Positions 23,463 through 36,534 of a stretch of 64,000 nt of DNA are shown one piece after another (positions within the stretch are counted from its first letter, which is position 1; every line of letters begins with the position of its first letter). The translations under genes were made by a program, and so were the position numbers. The stretch lies in the NCBI RefSeq assembly GCF_033568475.1, contig NC_133121.1:806001-870000 (forward strand). Direction: 5' to 3'. The stretch comes from Henckelia pumila. Taxonomy: Eukaryota; Streptophyta; Magnoliopsida; Lamiales; Gesneriaceae. The notes beneath the pieces are model-generated. The model saw only the letters and a list, made by a program, of their open reading frames with translations. It was not told where the DNA came from and searched no databases.

Positions 23463-26090
23463 GATGATACAATGTTTGTGTGAGCAGCAAATTATCCCAA
23501 GTGAGTCACAATTATCAAAATGCTGAGTTGGCTGCTGGATAATAATTGAGTTGATACTTCTTATTAGCTATATATTTATATAGCTGCATATGCCTGAATG
23601 AAAATATGGACTAAAGGAAAGGTCATGAGTTCAATTACTATGAGTTTTAGGAGCAATCATTACAAGGGAACTGCTAGATCTATGTGATCTCCAATTCCGT
23701 GTGCTACTGTCTATTACACTGTGATTGCAACATGGCTTTGAAGATTTGTTTTAAAAATTCAGGTGCACCATTATTATCAAGTGTAGCTCTTGTTGGAGCG
23801 GCGAGCTTTCTGTCCTTGAGAATCTTTTGTCAATGATAAAAATATTCACTATCAACCTTTTGATGTGTCACTGTGGGGCATGCAGCTACCTGTATTGTCT
23901 CATGTCTCAGCATTTCCTGTTGGAAGTTTCATGCTTATCATCTAGCTAAGGGATAGAGTGATTGAGGTATTGCGGGAACTTGCTTTATTAGGCTGTCAGG
24001 TTCTGAAATGTGTTAATTGTTTGAATCTCTGTTTTTTTGTTGTTAATGGATTAAAGGTCATTCATTCTAGAAACGAAATATTTACTATAATAACTGATTA
24101 ACTGTACTTAGCACGGTCATTGTATCTCTGCATTTTTTCTTATTCGACATGGGGGCAATGAAATTTAAGTTGTTTACAGGTGTCTTGCTATATTGCTTCA
24201 AGTTTGATAGATGCTCATCGTTTGGTACACTACATCTTGATATCCAAGGTGGTCTCGTTGAAGAGATTACTGATTGTGTCCTTTGCTTTGTTCATTTGTT
24301 TTTGGTGTATTTTATTTCAAATATTCTCAAAGAAGAGCGGGGAAGTTGCTTAATATGCCTCAACATGATGCTTGTTTAACATTGTTTTTCAGTTATATGG
24401 TGGAATTCAGAGATATTCAGAACTATTTCCAGACGGTGGCTTTTTTCAGGGGAAAATTTGTTTTTGATCATCGGTATATCTTTTTCATTACATCTACATT
24501 TATTCCATCAATCCGACATTTACTGCGACCATGGCATAGTTAATGCTTTTAGTTAACAATGTTCTGGTTTCTAGATATCTTTTTTGTCAAATTTAACATT
24601 GTTTTCTTCATGTCCTTTTAACTTTTTAAACTGTTAACTAGGATTTCTTTATGTCCTTTTCTATCTTAGAGAATTGATCTTTCAGATGTAATTTGGTTCT
24701 TGGTTCTTCTTTGTATTTTGTAGTGCTCTTTCTCAAACTTTGTGCAAATGTGTAAAATCAATACCAAGCAATAGCTACTGTTTCTGTATAACAAATTTAA
24801 ACTTGAAATGACTTTCAGATATAAAGCTAACTTATAAAGACAGAGGAACAAATGATATTCATTTTTGTATATCATTACAAAGAAAACTGATACATCTTTA
24901 TAGTTACAATGGGCATATCTCACCAGGAAATCAAGAGAAAAAAATATTAACTTACCTAATCTATACAACTGAGATATCTATCAATCAATTTAAAATTTCT
25001 ATCAAATCATGTAAATTGATTCTAATTACTTTAAATTAGTACTAATTGATTTAAATAAATCTACACTAACATCCCCTTCTTTTGCATAACTCGTTAACTT
25101 TGGCCAATTTCCATGAAGGATTATATCTCATATTTTAATATTTTCGTCTATTTATGTCAGTGTTTCAGTTGGGAGCTCAGTCACTAACATCTATGGAACT
25201 TGTCTTCTGTGTGCTTGCATTATCCTCTTTTATCATGGAGGAAAGGTGAGGTCTGTATGCTTTTGCATTCTCGTATTGGCTTGTATTTTCTATATATTCT
25301 TGTCCCTTTCAGGCATATAATTTTCATAGTAATGTTGCAATAACCTTTAGAAAAAGGTTCTTGATAATATTTTAAATTGTAGAAAGTCACTCAGAAAAGC
25401 AGCATTCGCATCATATAATTTATGCATCTAAAAGTATGGTGGAAGAAATCTAGACCAATTCAATCAAAATAAATTCATATCAGAGATTTTTTGTATTCTC
25501 AATTATATGAATTCTGGTTTTAGCGCAGAATCTTCAAGATTAACATAGAAATATTGATTTAATGTTCATCTAAGTAAAAATGCCTTGAAGAAACTCTTCA
25601 TGGCATATCCGAGACGAAAGAAATAAAGAGTAGATACCTGTACCATTGAGAATGGGTTCCATGAATGTGCTGGATAGTTAGATTAAGATCATGGGAAATT
25701 CAAATTGATTATTGCAATCATGACCAACACGAGTAGATCTCCAGAATTATTAACTGGAAGCGAAAATATCTCAAGGAAACTCTCCCATGCAAAAACAGGG
25801 AGCTGAGAGTCTGAGCCACTCACTAGATGTTCATATGTTGTCTAACAACAAACTATTTTCAAGATTGTACCTACAGGCATGATGGATAATGTAAATGGAT
25901 TTAGTACTTGCTGCGCCAGGAGAAAAAGTTCCCGCTATGTAGCATACAGGAGAAATGTCTCACTAATATTTCATATAGGACAGACCCTATCTAAATGTGT
26001 GGAATGTAACTTGTGGTTTATCCTGCAATACTTCCCTTTCGGAAAGCGACTAGTTTCATTTTTGAATACTGCATTGACATTCTTTCTGTG
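23463..26090. other. Unassigned region upstream of the ECHIDNA pseudogene
   Basis: Several stretches are less AT-rich than the background (about 23760-23830, 24150-24480, 25150-25250, 25880-26090) and carry open frames of 75-105 codons bordered by splice-like AG or GTGAGG. None translates to a domain I recognise. They may be decayed exons or introns of the gene whose relic follows. Confidence 0.35.
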
Positions 26091-26332
26091 CCAGCAGCCT
26101 GCAGAGGGGAATTACGCTAATTCGAAGATATGCTTCCATGTGCTTTATAAGGTTGATTACAGTTTGTTTTTGACTGACTTTCTTGTTGTTTTATAATTTT
26201 ACTGTGTCTATGAATAATTTGAATTGTCAAAAACTGCTTTCCATTTGACAGGCTGCTGCGTTGGCATTTTATATTCTTTCAGCTCTCTTTTTCGATGGTT
26301 TTGTCATCGTTCTTGTGGTCACTGTCCTTTAG

Positions 26333-26506
<174 letters not shown>

Positions 26507-26692
26507 TAACCGAGTGGATCATGCGTATTTTATCCCTTGTCTTTTCCCTCTTTGGCAGTCTCTGGCGCGGATGAACAACAAGGATTCTCGGTTGTTCTGG
26601 TGGACTTTAATCTTACAGTAAGTGAATATTTAAATTAATGGCCTTGAGTCCTTTGGTGTATATTTTGTTCATCCGAACATGATGTAGCCTAA

Positions 26693-26962
26693 GACATAGT
26701 TTGGTACATAGGATATGATAAGTATAGGATATATAATATAAGGATAAGTAAAATGGTAGGATACTATGTTGAATGTTTTGTATGATTTTAATAATAGTGA
26801 TTAAATTTATATATTCGATTTTAATGACAAAATTAACCCTATCGTAATGTGGAGGAGAATGAGACGTGTTTAAAATTTAGATGTTTTTATATGTGGAGGG
26901 TAATCATATTTTTTTGTAGTATTTTTTTAGTTGTATTAAATTTAGTGCACCAAACTATGCCC
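26693..26962. mobile_element. Small MITE-like element in the pseudogene
   Basis: The left end GACATAGTTTGGTAC and the right end GTGCACCAAACTATGCCC are imperfect inverted repeats around about 270 bp of AT-rich non-coding DNA. A target duplication could not be fixed with certainty. It sits in the intron after the third ECHIDNA exon relic. Confidence 0.6.
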
Positions 26963-27116
26963 AAGGGCTAAGAGGGTTGGCAATAAGTAAGCACATGACA
27001 GAGTCCTGCAATCTCTCATGAAAACTTGAAATTTTCACTATAGTTTCCGTCATAATGTTGCTTCTGCTTTAGCTGTCAAATCACTCGTTGATTGCATATT
27101 CAGAAGCCTTTTATTT

Positions 27117-28602
27117 TGAGTTATTTGCACCAAACATAGAAATTTGAAAATGCACACTTTTTTCCCATGTTATTTTAATAGGCATCTTCAACCCCGATCT
27201 TTTAAAAAAATTAGCACACTCGCTTCTTCAGATGAGTGATTGTTGCGCACGCGTCCCTCATGCAACTAGCCAAAGATTTTGATATTTTTTTGCATCAAAT
27301 ACCCCTTTGAAATATTAAAAATACATATTTGACCCCTGTGAAAATAATTTTTAAATCTATTCAACCCATAATACACAATTTTTATTAAATCTAATTAAAA
27401 AATATTTAGCAAACACTTTTCGTTTTATTAATTTTATTTTTAATTTTAATTTTATTATGATTATATAATTATTTTCTAAAAAATATTATTATTTTATCTT
27501 GTTATCATTATTTTATTAAACTTTCTTCTTGTTTCCAATTTCTCAATTAAAAATGCATTCATAAACGAGATTTAAATATCTAAAAGTATCAAAATATTAA
27601 ATCAAAATGATAATTTCATGCATATTATTTTTCAATTTAGGCTTATAGATTTTTGACCAAAATCTAAATTTTTTAAAATGTATTGCAGAATTTGCATTAA
27701 ATAATAATACACAATATTTATTAAGATCTAGTTATAAAATATTTTTCAAACATTTTTAATTTTATTTATTTTTAATTTTTAATTTAAATTTATAATTTAT
27801 AATTAATTTATTTCTAAAAAAATTATTACTTTATCTCGTTATCATTATTTTATCAAATCATTTTGTGTTTCAACTTTTTCATTAAACATGATTCATAAAT
27901 AACGATTTAAATATCTAAAAATACCAAAATATTGAACCAAATGATAAGTTCATGAATGCTATTTTTTTCATTTAGAATTATATAAGCATGTTATTTTTTT
28001 TATTATTTATTACAAATTTTGCAATGCATATTCTCGAAAAATTTAAATTTTGGTTCAATAATATATAGTTATAAATCGAAAAAGCATTATGTTTGAAATT
28101 ATCGGTTTAGTTCAATATTTTGGTACTTGAAATTATTTAAATACTTGTTTATGAATGCATGTTTAATGGAAAAGTTGGAAACAAGAAGAAAATTTAATAA
28201 AATATGATAACAAAATAAAATAATAATATTTTTTAGAAAATAATTATATAATCATAATAAATTTAAAATTAAAAATAAAATTAATAAAATAAAAAGTGTT
28301 TGCTAAATATTTTATAATTAGATTTTAAACAAAAATTGTGTATTATGGGTTGAATAGATTTTAAATTATTTTTACAAGGGTCAAATATGCATTTTTAATA
28401 TTTCACAAGGGTATTTGGTGCAAAAAGAATATCAAAATCTTTGCCCAGTCGCATGAGAGGCGCGTGCGCAACAATCACTCATTTGAAGGGACGAGTGTGC
28501 TAATTTTTTAAAAGGTTAGGGTTGAAGATGTCATTTAAAATTTCACAGGAAAGAAATGTACATTTTCAATATTTTACAGGGGTGTTTGGTGCAAATAACT
28601 CA
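27117..28602. mobile_element. Foldback DNA element, 1486 bp, 8-bp target duplication
   Basis: It starts TGAGTTATTTGCACCAAACA and ends with the matching GTTTGGTGCAAATAACTCA, flanked by TTTTATTT on both sides (27109-27116 and 28603-28610). The arms are complementary for at least 250 bp (including CAACCCTA/C-type blocks, a GCGCACGCG/CGCGTGCGC block and TGGGTTGAATAG) and loosely for most of the length. The left arm also contains a diverged direct duplication (27540-27660 versus 27880-27990). There is no coding capacity. An 8-bp duplication suggests hAT-type mobilisation, but a Mutator-type foldback remains possible because the flanks are simple T/A sequence. Confidence 0.85.
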
Positions 28603-28956
28603 TTTTATTTTTGGTGACAAGCAGTCAACTTAAACATTGCTTTTCGGCTGTAGGGGGTTGTGTGGATATTCTTAGCACCCTTGTCTTTTCTTTTTTGCAT
28701 GATGATAACTGTTAACATTTTATTCTTCTAGTTAATTATAAGATAGAAATTGTTTTTGTTTCGTATGCTCGATGATTGAGCGATTATGTTGGTCCTCCTC
28801 ACAGATGCTAAATAGCAGCTTCAAGCATTTGCCACTCAGATCATTGCTTCTCGGGTCACGTCTACTTTTCCATCAGCATTTAGTGTCGTCTGAATGATGT
28901 GTACGAAAAGATGGGAGGAAGAAAAAGAGAGATAAGATTTCAAAAGAATCGATGTC

Positions 28957-29054
28957 GTTCAATTTTCACAATCGTTGTGTAGTGGTACTAATAGAGGCAT
29001 TGATGTTCAATTTTCACAATCGTTGTGTGTAGTGGTACTAATAGAGGCATTGAT
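28957..29054. repeat. Two-copy tandem repeat, 48-bp period
   Basis: GTTCAATTTTCACAATCGTT and the following GTGTAGTGGTACTAATAGAG occur twice head to tail (28957 and 29005), differing by a GT dinucleotide. It lies in the former 3' region of the ECHIDNA pseudogene. Confidence 0.9.
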
Positions 29055-30077
29055 TTTGCACTCATGTAACACTTTATGCCAGACGTCAATGTGATATTTC
29101 TATTTCTTGAGGCCTTATTGTACATGAAATTGAGTTGATTCATACCGTTGAATGAATGAGACTGATTGAATTCTCATCTCAGTTCATAATCATGCTTCTG
29201 TTTAGAATTAGCTATGTCGAGCAGCTCCTTCATGTGCTTTGATGCAGTAATGATTCTCGTTTGTTGATACAAGTTACTCCATCCTATATTAGATATGGAC
29301 AGAAACTAAAACTATTAATTTGTATATTGTGTAAATGAGGGGATATCCATGTAATACACAAGTTTTTGTCTAAAATAACACCGAGTGGGTTCGATATTTC
29401 GTTGCAAAACAGGTGCTTGAAATTTCCAATCATGTCAATGGGATTTGTGTACAAATGAATAGTAGACTAGTCAAGTGGTCTTGTGAAGGTTAGCAAATTT
29501 TTTATTTTTTATTTTTTAAAAAAACAACAAATTGACAACAAAATGGAGATAGATTGTTCTAAAAATCTCTGCTTTTCTTGGAGTTTTTGGCGACATTAAA
29601 GCGAGAAAATTAATAAGTTGCTTTTCTGAGGATCACTATAATTCTGCTTGTCGAGAAATAGATCATACTACCAAGAGATTTGATCATATGTTCCAGTGAA
29701 TATTAATTGTTTACTTTTTATACATGTGTTTCGGTAATATAATGTTCTGAAGAAGAACAATTTACACTATTTTCAGAATCACTTCATTTGACAATTGAAA
29801 CATCACTTGATTTAGGTCTTGGATATGCATTCATTTTGTATTCACTTTCTTTTATTCATAAAATAACTTCAACGTTTTTTAATACGAAACATATACGTGA
29901 GTTTTAAATAATTTATATATTCAATTATAATATTAGCGAGCTTTCACGTTCGATGATAAATTTTGATTAAAATGATTATATGCATAGACACACATATGTA
30001 AATAGTGTTTTTAAGAGTTAAAACATAAAGTTAAATTACTTTTAAAAAAAAAAAAATTCCTTGATGATATTTAATTA

Positions 30078-30116
<39 letters not shown>

Positions 30117-30204
30117 GGGAGAAGATTTTATAAGGATTTCAAAGCCTGAAACCTCCAGCATATAAAGTATAAACCCATTGGCCAAGAAGCGGGTGGTTTT
30201 TATA
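29055..30204. other. Intergenic DNA, no gene seen
   Basis: AT-rich sequence with a short (AT)n run near 30090-30114. No coding or element boundaries could be supported. Confidence 0.5.
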
Positions 30205-30539
30205 GGGAAATTCTATGCTCCTCCGGAGGAGTACTCCCCCTATGCTCAACGAATGACATGTGTCCATTTTGTTTTTTTTTTCCCCTCTTCGTTCAGTTTT
30301 TTTCCTTTTGTTTTTATGGTTTCATTTGATCTTGTTATTTTTATTTAATTTTTTTAGACAGAAACATTTGATTTGTTTTTATTTTTTCTCTTTATTTACT
30401 AATTTTTTTTTTTATAAATTTGAATTTTTTTCCTTTCAATATTTAATCATTAATATTTACTAATGAGAATTCAACTGTAAATGCTAAAATTTAAACTAAA
30501 AAATGATAAAACTTGAAAAAAAAGTTTGGTGCATAAATC

Positions 30540-30588
<49 letters not shown>

Positions 30589-31085
30589 TGTGTGTATCAA
30601 ATTTTACAAATGACATAATTAATACAAACTATTCAAATTAATGTTTTGATAAAATATAAATAGCGTACACATTTTACCCATAATTAAATATGAGTTAAAA
30701 GAGATAATGAGTATAATGAGTATTTTAGTTAAAATTTCATTACAAACTCTAATTTGAAAATTAGTTTTTTTGATAACGTATATTAGCATTTTTAATTTAA
30801 TAAAAAAATTCAAAATTTGAAATAACAACGTAGCTTTTTATGGATATTTTTATTTTTATCATCGTAATTTATGTATTAAATGATAAGGGAAAAAAAAATC
30901 AACTTAATGTCTAAACATAGATAAAATAAAAAGAACCAAGATCAAAGAAAACTATAAAAACAAAAAGGAAAAAAAAAACTGAACAAAGAGGACAAAAAAT
31001 TAAAAAATAAAAAAGCAAAACGGGGACACTTGTCATTCATTGGACATAGAGGGAGTACTCCTCCTAGAGGAGCATAGAATTTCCC
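30205..31085. mobile_element. Non-autonomous Mutator-like element, 881 bp, perfect 9-bp target duplication
   Basis: Both ends read inward as GGGAAATTCTATGCTCCTC, followed by GGAGGAGTACTCCC-type sequence and C-T-ATG-related blocks, giving inverted repeats of about 65 bp. The element is flanked by GTTTTTATA on each side (30196-30204 and 31086-31094). A 9-bp duplication with long inverted repeats is the Mutator (MULE) hallmark. The interior is A/T-rich with a 46-bp (AT)n run at about 30541-30586 and no transposase. Confidence 0.92.
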
Positions 31086-31249
31086 GTTTTTATACATCTT
31101 AACATACTTTTTTTTTTTTAGAAAAAAAAACATATTTTAGGGGGGATATAATATCTTAAATTAGAATAAGTTTATTATGAACGATATATTATATTATGAT
31201 TAGTTTGGTATAAAATACAAAAAGGAGTTGTTATTTATTGCTTCTTGTT

Positions 31250-32450
31250 TGAAAAATGAAAACGACCCCACCATACCACCAATCTTTATCCGATTTTCTT
31301 TTGTTTCCCATCTTCTTTTGCTCCCTTTTCTTCTCTAATCTAATAATAATAAAATATCAAGAATTATTGCTAATCAAATAACTATTGCTGATCGATTGTG
31401 TAGATAAGGTAGTGTTTGAGTCGTTTCGGTTTCTTTTTGCATCTTTGTTTTGGCTATTCGGTGAGTATATTCATTAAAAGTATCGTCTTTTGCTTCATTC
31501 TTACCTGATTTTATATATAAAGTTGGTTTCTCTAACTTAATTGTTAATGGGAAGTTGTAGATCGGTGCGTCTTTTCACCATCTACTGAAAGTCTCGATAA
31601 CCTTTGCTGTGGGTTTATTGCGGTATGTTTGATTCTGGATTTGGAGTTTTTATTTTCTGTGGCGCTTAAGATTTAAGATGATCAAAATTTTGGGCTTGAT
31701 TGATCTTGATCGAGGTTTTGGAGGTGTGGGTTTATTTCGTCGCACTGAAATGTCTATCATCTCGACTCTCGAGTCTTTTCTAGAGTTCTTCACTCTCTGT
31801 GTTTTTGTTCTGCCTTCTGGGTTCGGAGATTTTGTTAAGTTTTTAGATTTTTGGTATTCAATACTAAAGTTTGAACTCAATGCTAGGTTCAATGACAGAA
31901 TGGAAATCATGAAATTGTCAGCTCAAAGTTTGAAAATAAATGATCTCATCTTCAAGCAAAATACATTCTTTTCACAAATTTAAATTTTTTTGGATAGCCA
32001 GGTTTTGGTTATGAGTCATTTGGTTTCTGTGGATCAAGGACTTCACGAAATTTTGTTCAATTTCATCACTTGTTTGGGGCACTTGACTCCATGGGGGATA
32101 TGTTTTCTCATTGTTGTGCTGTTATTTCTATGAGTTTGTTTTACTATTAATTCCTAGTTGGTTAAAGTCCAGTTAGCTTATTAGTTATGCTAAATGGAGC
32201 AGTTACTTAGTTCATTACGTATTTATTATTTTCTCATATAAATAGCTTGTATACTCTTTTATTTTCATACTTTTAAGATACAGAGAAGATGATCATTCCT
32301 TCTCCATCGTTCTTTCTCTACCAATCTTAATCTCAATAGTTTGAGCTATATAATATTGTACTGTTCTGTCATAATCTTTGTTGTTTTATGGGATGTGGAT
32401 CGAGTTAGAGAATTTCATGCTTTAACATTGATTTATTACCTGGATTCTCA
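31250..32450 (+). other. Promoter, non-coding first exon and leader intron of the pyroglutamyl-peptidase gene
   Basis: A pyrimidine-rich leader (about 31260-31340) is followed by a plausible donor, GGTGAGTA, at about 31460. The intron would end at CTCAG just before 32451, four bases ahead of the ATG. A leader intron of about 1 kb is inferred from these sites only. An open frame at 31678-31983 within it lacks domain similarity. Confidence 0.5.
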
Positions 32451-32454
32451 GTAG

Positions 32455-33978
32455 ATGGGATCTGAAGGACCTACTTCGCCTATAACAATTCATGTGACCG
32501 GATTTAAAAAGTTTCATGGGGTTGCAGAAAATCCGACCGAAACAATTGTTAACAACCTCCAAAGTTATCTGAACAAAAGGGGTGTATCAAATGCGCTGAT
32601 CATCGGTAGTTGCACAATTCTTGAAACTGCAGGGCAAGGAGCTGTTGTTCCTTTGTACCAAACGTTGCAATCTTCGGTGAGCAAGGATAACACAGTGTCC
32701 AGTTCGAGCAGGGTTATCTGGGTATGCTGCTCTTTTGCTTCTTACTCTTAACTTGAATTTGTCTTGTTTTTCCGACAAATGCTGTGAGGCATACTGATAT
32801 TGAACCCAACTATTCTTTGTGTTAAATGGATCTATCTTTCCATTCGAGAGACTTAACCCTGGCAACATATTTCTATAGTCATGCAAAACATCATGTATGT
32901 GTTCAAATTATAAATTGGCACTGTCAAATTCTATCACATTTATTGCTTATAATTTATTTTTGTTAATTCTACAGGCAATTCTCTAAGTCTGTTGTCAATT
33001 TAAATTCTAGTTCACTGTCAAAACATCTTTACAAATATGCTAGATGTTTTATGATTAAAATTTTTCGCACTGCGTGAATAGAATGAAACTTCTTGTCATT
33101 TTTTATAGTGTTGTCTGATTTCTCTTCCTTATGTCCATAATTCAGGTCCATTTTGGAGTAAACAGCGGAGCCACAAAATTCGCTCTAGAGCATCAAGCTG
33201 TCAATGAAGCCACCTTCCGTTGTCCAGATGAGATGGGATGGAAGCCTCAGGTCGGATGGGCTAATTAATTCTCTCCAATCATATATCAGGATAACTAGTT
33301 TTATATAACAATGATCTTACTTATTGCAGAAAGTTCCCATCGTTCCTGCGGATGGTGGGGTTTCACGGATACGAAAGGTATGTATACATATGATGCTTAT
33401 GTTAGTTTTTACTTTAGGCTCAGTTGTTGAATGTGGAAAAGGATAAGGCCTTTCTTAGCTGGTTAAAGTGTTGGAGACATTGATCATTGATGAACTCTGG
33501 GAGTACACAATCATGTGTTTATACTTTATTATTATACACATAGAAAAAGGAAAATTAGTTGAAAATATAGCGAACTATGAATTATGATGGGAGGATAAAA
33601 CATCATTTGAGACAAAATTACAAATAACACAACCAGCTTTTACCGCCCTTGAAACCTTCTCTCTTTACCTGGTTTCCATGTGGTCATGTTAGTGTAAAAC
33701 TTAACTTATATCACAAAGCCTCTAATTTTAAAATGCAGACCTCACTTCCGGTTGAGGATATTACGAAGTCCTTGACGAAGATGGGTTATGAAGTGATGAC
33801 TTCGGATGATGCTGGTCGGTTTGTTTGCAACTATGTATACTATCATTCGCTGCGTTTTGCGGAGCTGAATGGAATTAAATCGATATTTGTGCACGTTCCT
33901 CTCTTCTTAACCATTGACGAAGAGACACAAATGCAGTTTGCTGCTTCGTTGTTGGAGGTAATTGCATCATTGGAGTAA
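32455..33978 (+). CDS. Pyroglutamyl-peptidase I, peptidase family C15 (219 aa)
   Basis: Four exons: 32455-32721, 33146-33250, 33330-33377 and 33739-33978, all in phase 0, giving 219 residues, the usual size for family C15. The enzyme removes N-terminal pyroglutamate from peptides in the cytosol. The fold starts with I-T-I-H-V-T-G-F-K-K-F and N-P-T at residues 9-30. The likely catalytic triad is E104 (A-L-E-H-Q-A-V-N), C170 (G-R-F-V-C-N-Y-V-Y-Y) and H192 (I-F-V-H-V-P), by analogy with bacterial PCP. There is no targeting peptide. The start codon follows a leader-intron acceptor by four bases. The gene converges on the minus-strand zinc-finger gene 1 kb downstream. Confidence 0.95.
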
Positions 33979-34592
33979 TCTGAGCATCGTGGTGTTCTAT
34001 CATTGTGAAGGTGATGGATATATATCGATGTATATATATTTATGGCAATGCGGTGGTTTACTATTCGATCAAGTTATAAATAATATATACTCTATTTTGT
34101 TGACGTTTTTCGAGTTTGATGAATTCTTTTTTATTTATTTTTTCTTTAATGTATCTTTTGGTTCGTGTGTAAAATATTGCATCTTACCAAAGTACTGAGA
34201 AGGGGTAAAATCCACTTGTGTGTGTACATGAATTATACCTAATATTTATATTTACTCAAAAATCAAAATTATGTGGTCGTCATTAATATTTTGTATATTG
34301 TATTAAAGATAAAAGTAAAATCCTCGAGGCGAAAGTGGAAAAGATTTTGCTGTTTAAACCAAAGCCGAAGTATAGACACTCCCAAATGCTCCATTGGAAT
34401 GATGTTTACTGTCGTCACCCCAAAGATAAGAATAAAATAAAATAAAATCCGATCAAAACCAATAATTTTGAATCTATGGTATCAAACTATCCATGGCAGA
34501 AACGGGGGACAAAATGTGGTCCAAGTTTTGTTTTTTTACTTTGCATAGTCTGTAGTTAGACAGTATTTTGGTCGCACTATGTCACATGTTCA

Positions 34593-34636
<44 letters not shown>

Positions 34637-34999
34637 CTTCTGCGACAATGACTATATACCATTAACATGACTCATGGATGCCAATGATCATCAAATTCTG
34701 GAGAGGTCAAGGTTCTAAACCCACAACCCGCCCTTGGTTCAAAAAAAAAAAAAAAAAAAAAAAAACCTCATAGATTAATAGTCTTTTAACTTGCCAGAGC
34801 CAATCCTTTTAAGCCAAAAATCTCATCCCTAATATATACAAGTCCCTTTGGTTTCATTCAACACATAGGATACACTTTTATTTGAATAAGAGATTTCGTG
34901 TCTAAACGATTCTTAACCATGTATGCATCTGTGTTGTGTATTGTGTGTGTCTACAATAGCAAGCACAATTCTAAAAGTTCTGCATGTGCTGGTGGTAAG
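33979..34999. other. Intergenic DNA between two convergent genes
   Basis: This holds the 3' untranslated regions of both neighbours, an (AT)n run at about 34598-34629 and a 24-base poly-A tract at 34741-34764. The poly-A tract follows TTGGTTC and could be the tail of a degenerate retroposed sequence, but no body or target duplication was recognised. Confidence 0.55.
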
Positions 35000-36339
35000 C
35001 TATCCCCAGTCGATGAAAGGCAGCGGCGGATATCCACCCTCAGGAGGTGGACACAATGATGGAGGTAGGTTTCCCAAGGTAGTTCCAAGTTGACTTCCAT
35101 ATACACCTATAATGGGAAATGGCATATCAGCATATCATATTGAAATGGCTCGCCCTATTAACTCGACATCAACTCAAGTGCAGGACACAAATAAAAGGGA
35201 GGAAGTAGTAAACTTTCCAGTAAATGACTGCACATTAGTGACAATATTTGTTCCTGAAAATTGGAAATGAATTCACAAAGTGAAACTCTACTAGTATCAA
35301 CTTAAAAAGGAAAAGAAAACTAGTAAAAAAAGTGCATCATCACCTGCTATTCCTTGAATGTTTGTGGCGGCCACATCCTTGGGATGATAGTATTTGCAAG
35401 AATCTCCATTTTGGCACGAACCCTTGAAACCCAGAGAAAAAAAAAACATAAAGATAAAAAAAAAATAACGAATGTAACCGTGTCACAGTAGCCTCCGAAA
35501 AATTTTCACAACTTATGAAGATTCAGCTTATCTATTTATTGATGCTCTCATCTTCCAGAACCCAGGAATTTGATTAACTTTGCCAATGATTGTGTTAATT
35601 GAGCACGAGCACACGAAAAGTAAAGTTTTCTTAGAATGTACAAGCCATGAATCCAAGAGAGGAAATTATTCTGAACATCAATCAACAGATCTTTTTATTA
35701 GTGCATAATAATTGGAATACTGGATGTTATTCCCGGTAAGATATTCATCTTAGACAAGGCTCGAGGTTCATATATCAGTCAAAAATCTGTATGGTTTCCA
35801 TATTATACTCCCACTAGATCCAGACAAATGAATATAGGTGCCTAGTTAATGTGGCTTACAGTATGAAAATTAGCCTTATCCAGCAGCAAAACATAAGCTT
35901 AAAACAAAGAAAGTGTGCGTCTCCCACTGCATCTTCCTCATTAATATACGAAGTCCAAAAACAGTGTAAAGAACACGTTTTCATCAAATCAAATAAATTT
36001 CCTGAATTCTAAGAGAATTAAAAAAAATAAAATAAAAATAAAAAAGAAAACCCACCGTACTAACAAATCGATTGCAAACTCCTTTACCAAAAGACTCGGG
36101 CTCATGAATTCGATTTAAATCTGAAGACGATATAGAAAAGAAAAAAGGGATATGATAAGGTGGTGGTTTTGAAATTGAACGATGGTAGCAGGCAGAAACA
36201 GAGAAAACGTACTTTGGGGAGAGTACCAGGCAGCTTTGGCTCTCTGGTGCTGAATGCCCTGGAGGTGGCGCCGCCGCGCCGTAGGGGTGTCTTGGAATTC
36301 CTTATCGCAGTAGTCGCAGTAGTACTTGCCCAACGGCAT
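35000..36339 (-). CDS. U11/U12 snRNP 20K-like (ZMAT5-type) zinc-finger protein (125 aa)
   Basis: Four exons on the minus strand: 36339-36213, 36120-36056, 35422-35344 and 35106-35000 (125 residues). Residues 5-33 form a U1C-type C2H2 finger (Y-Y-C-D-Y-C-D-K-E-F, H-L-Q-G-I-Q-H). Residues about 58-80 form a CCCH finger (V-C-N-R-F-V, G-S-C-Q-N-G-D-S-C-K-Y-Y-H). The protein ends in P-P-P-E-G-G-Y-P-P-L-P-F-I-D-W-G, the signature tail of this family. The human homologue is a subunit of the U11/U12 di-snRNP of the minor spliceosome; plant members are annotated as CCCH proteins. It is shorter than the human (about 170) and other plant homologues. The linker between the CCCH finger and the tail is compact, so either this lineage has a short version or a small alternative exon between 35344 and 35106 was missed. 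Confidence 0.9.
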
Positions 36340-36534
36340 CCTTCACAGCTCCTCCAACTTAGATTAGATTTCTATGCTTAATTGTTTTGACAAGGGCTCC
36401 ATTCATTTATTTGTTTTTCTTTTTAAAATTAAAATAAACCGAATAATCATTTTCATGTAAAAGATAAAAAAATAAAAGACAAATAAGCTACTTCAATTTT
36501 CTATCAATATCAACAAAAAAACCATTTATTTATG

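Noticed and set aside
31678-31983. 101-codon frame and its antisense partner upstream of pyroglutamyl-peptidase
   Set aside because: Both lie in the probable leader intron, overlap each other on opposite strands, and have no recognisable domain.
34741-34764. Poly-A tract as a possible retroposed gene or SINE tail
   Set aside because: No recognisable body, promoter boxes or target duplication could be found next to it.
36160-36381. Plus-strand frame over the first exon of the zinc-finger gene
   Set aside because: It is antisense to a U1C-type finger that continues through three more exons to a family-specific C terminus.
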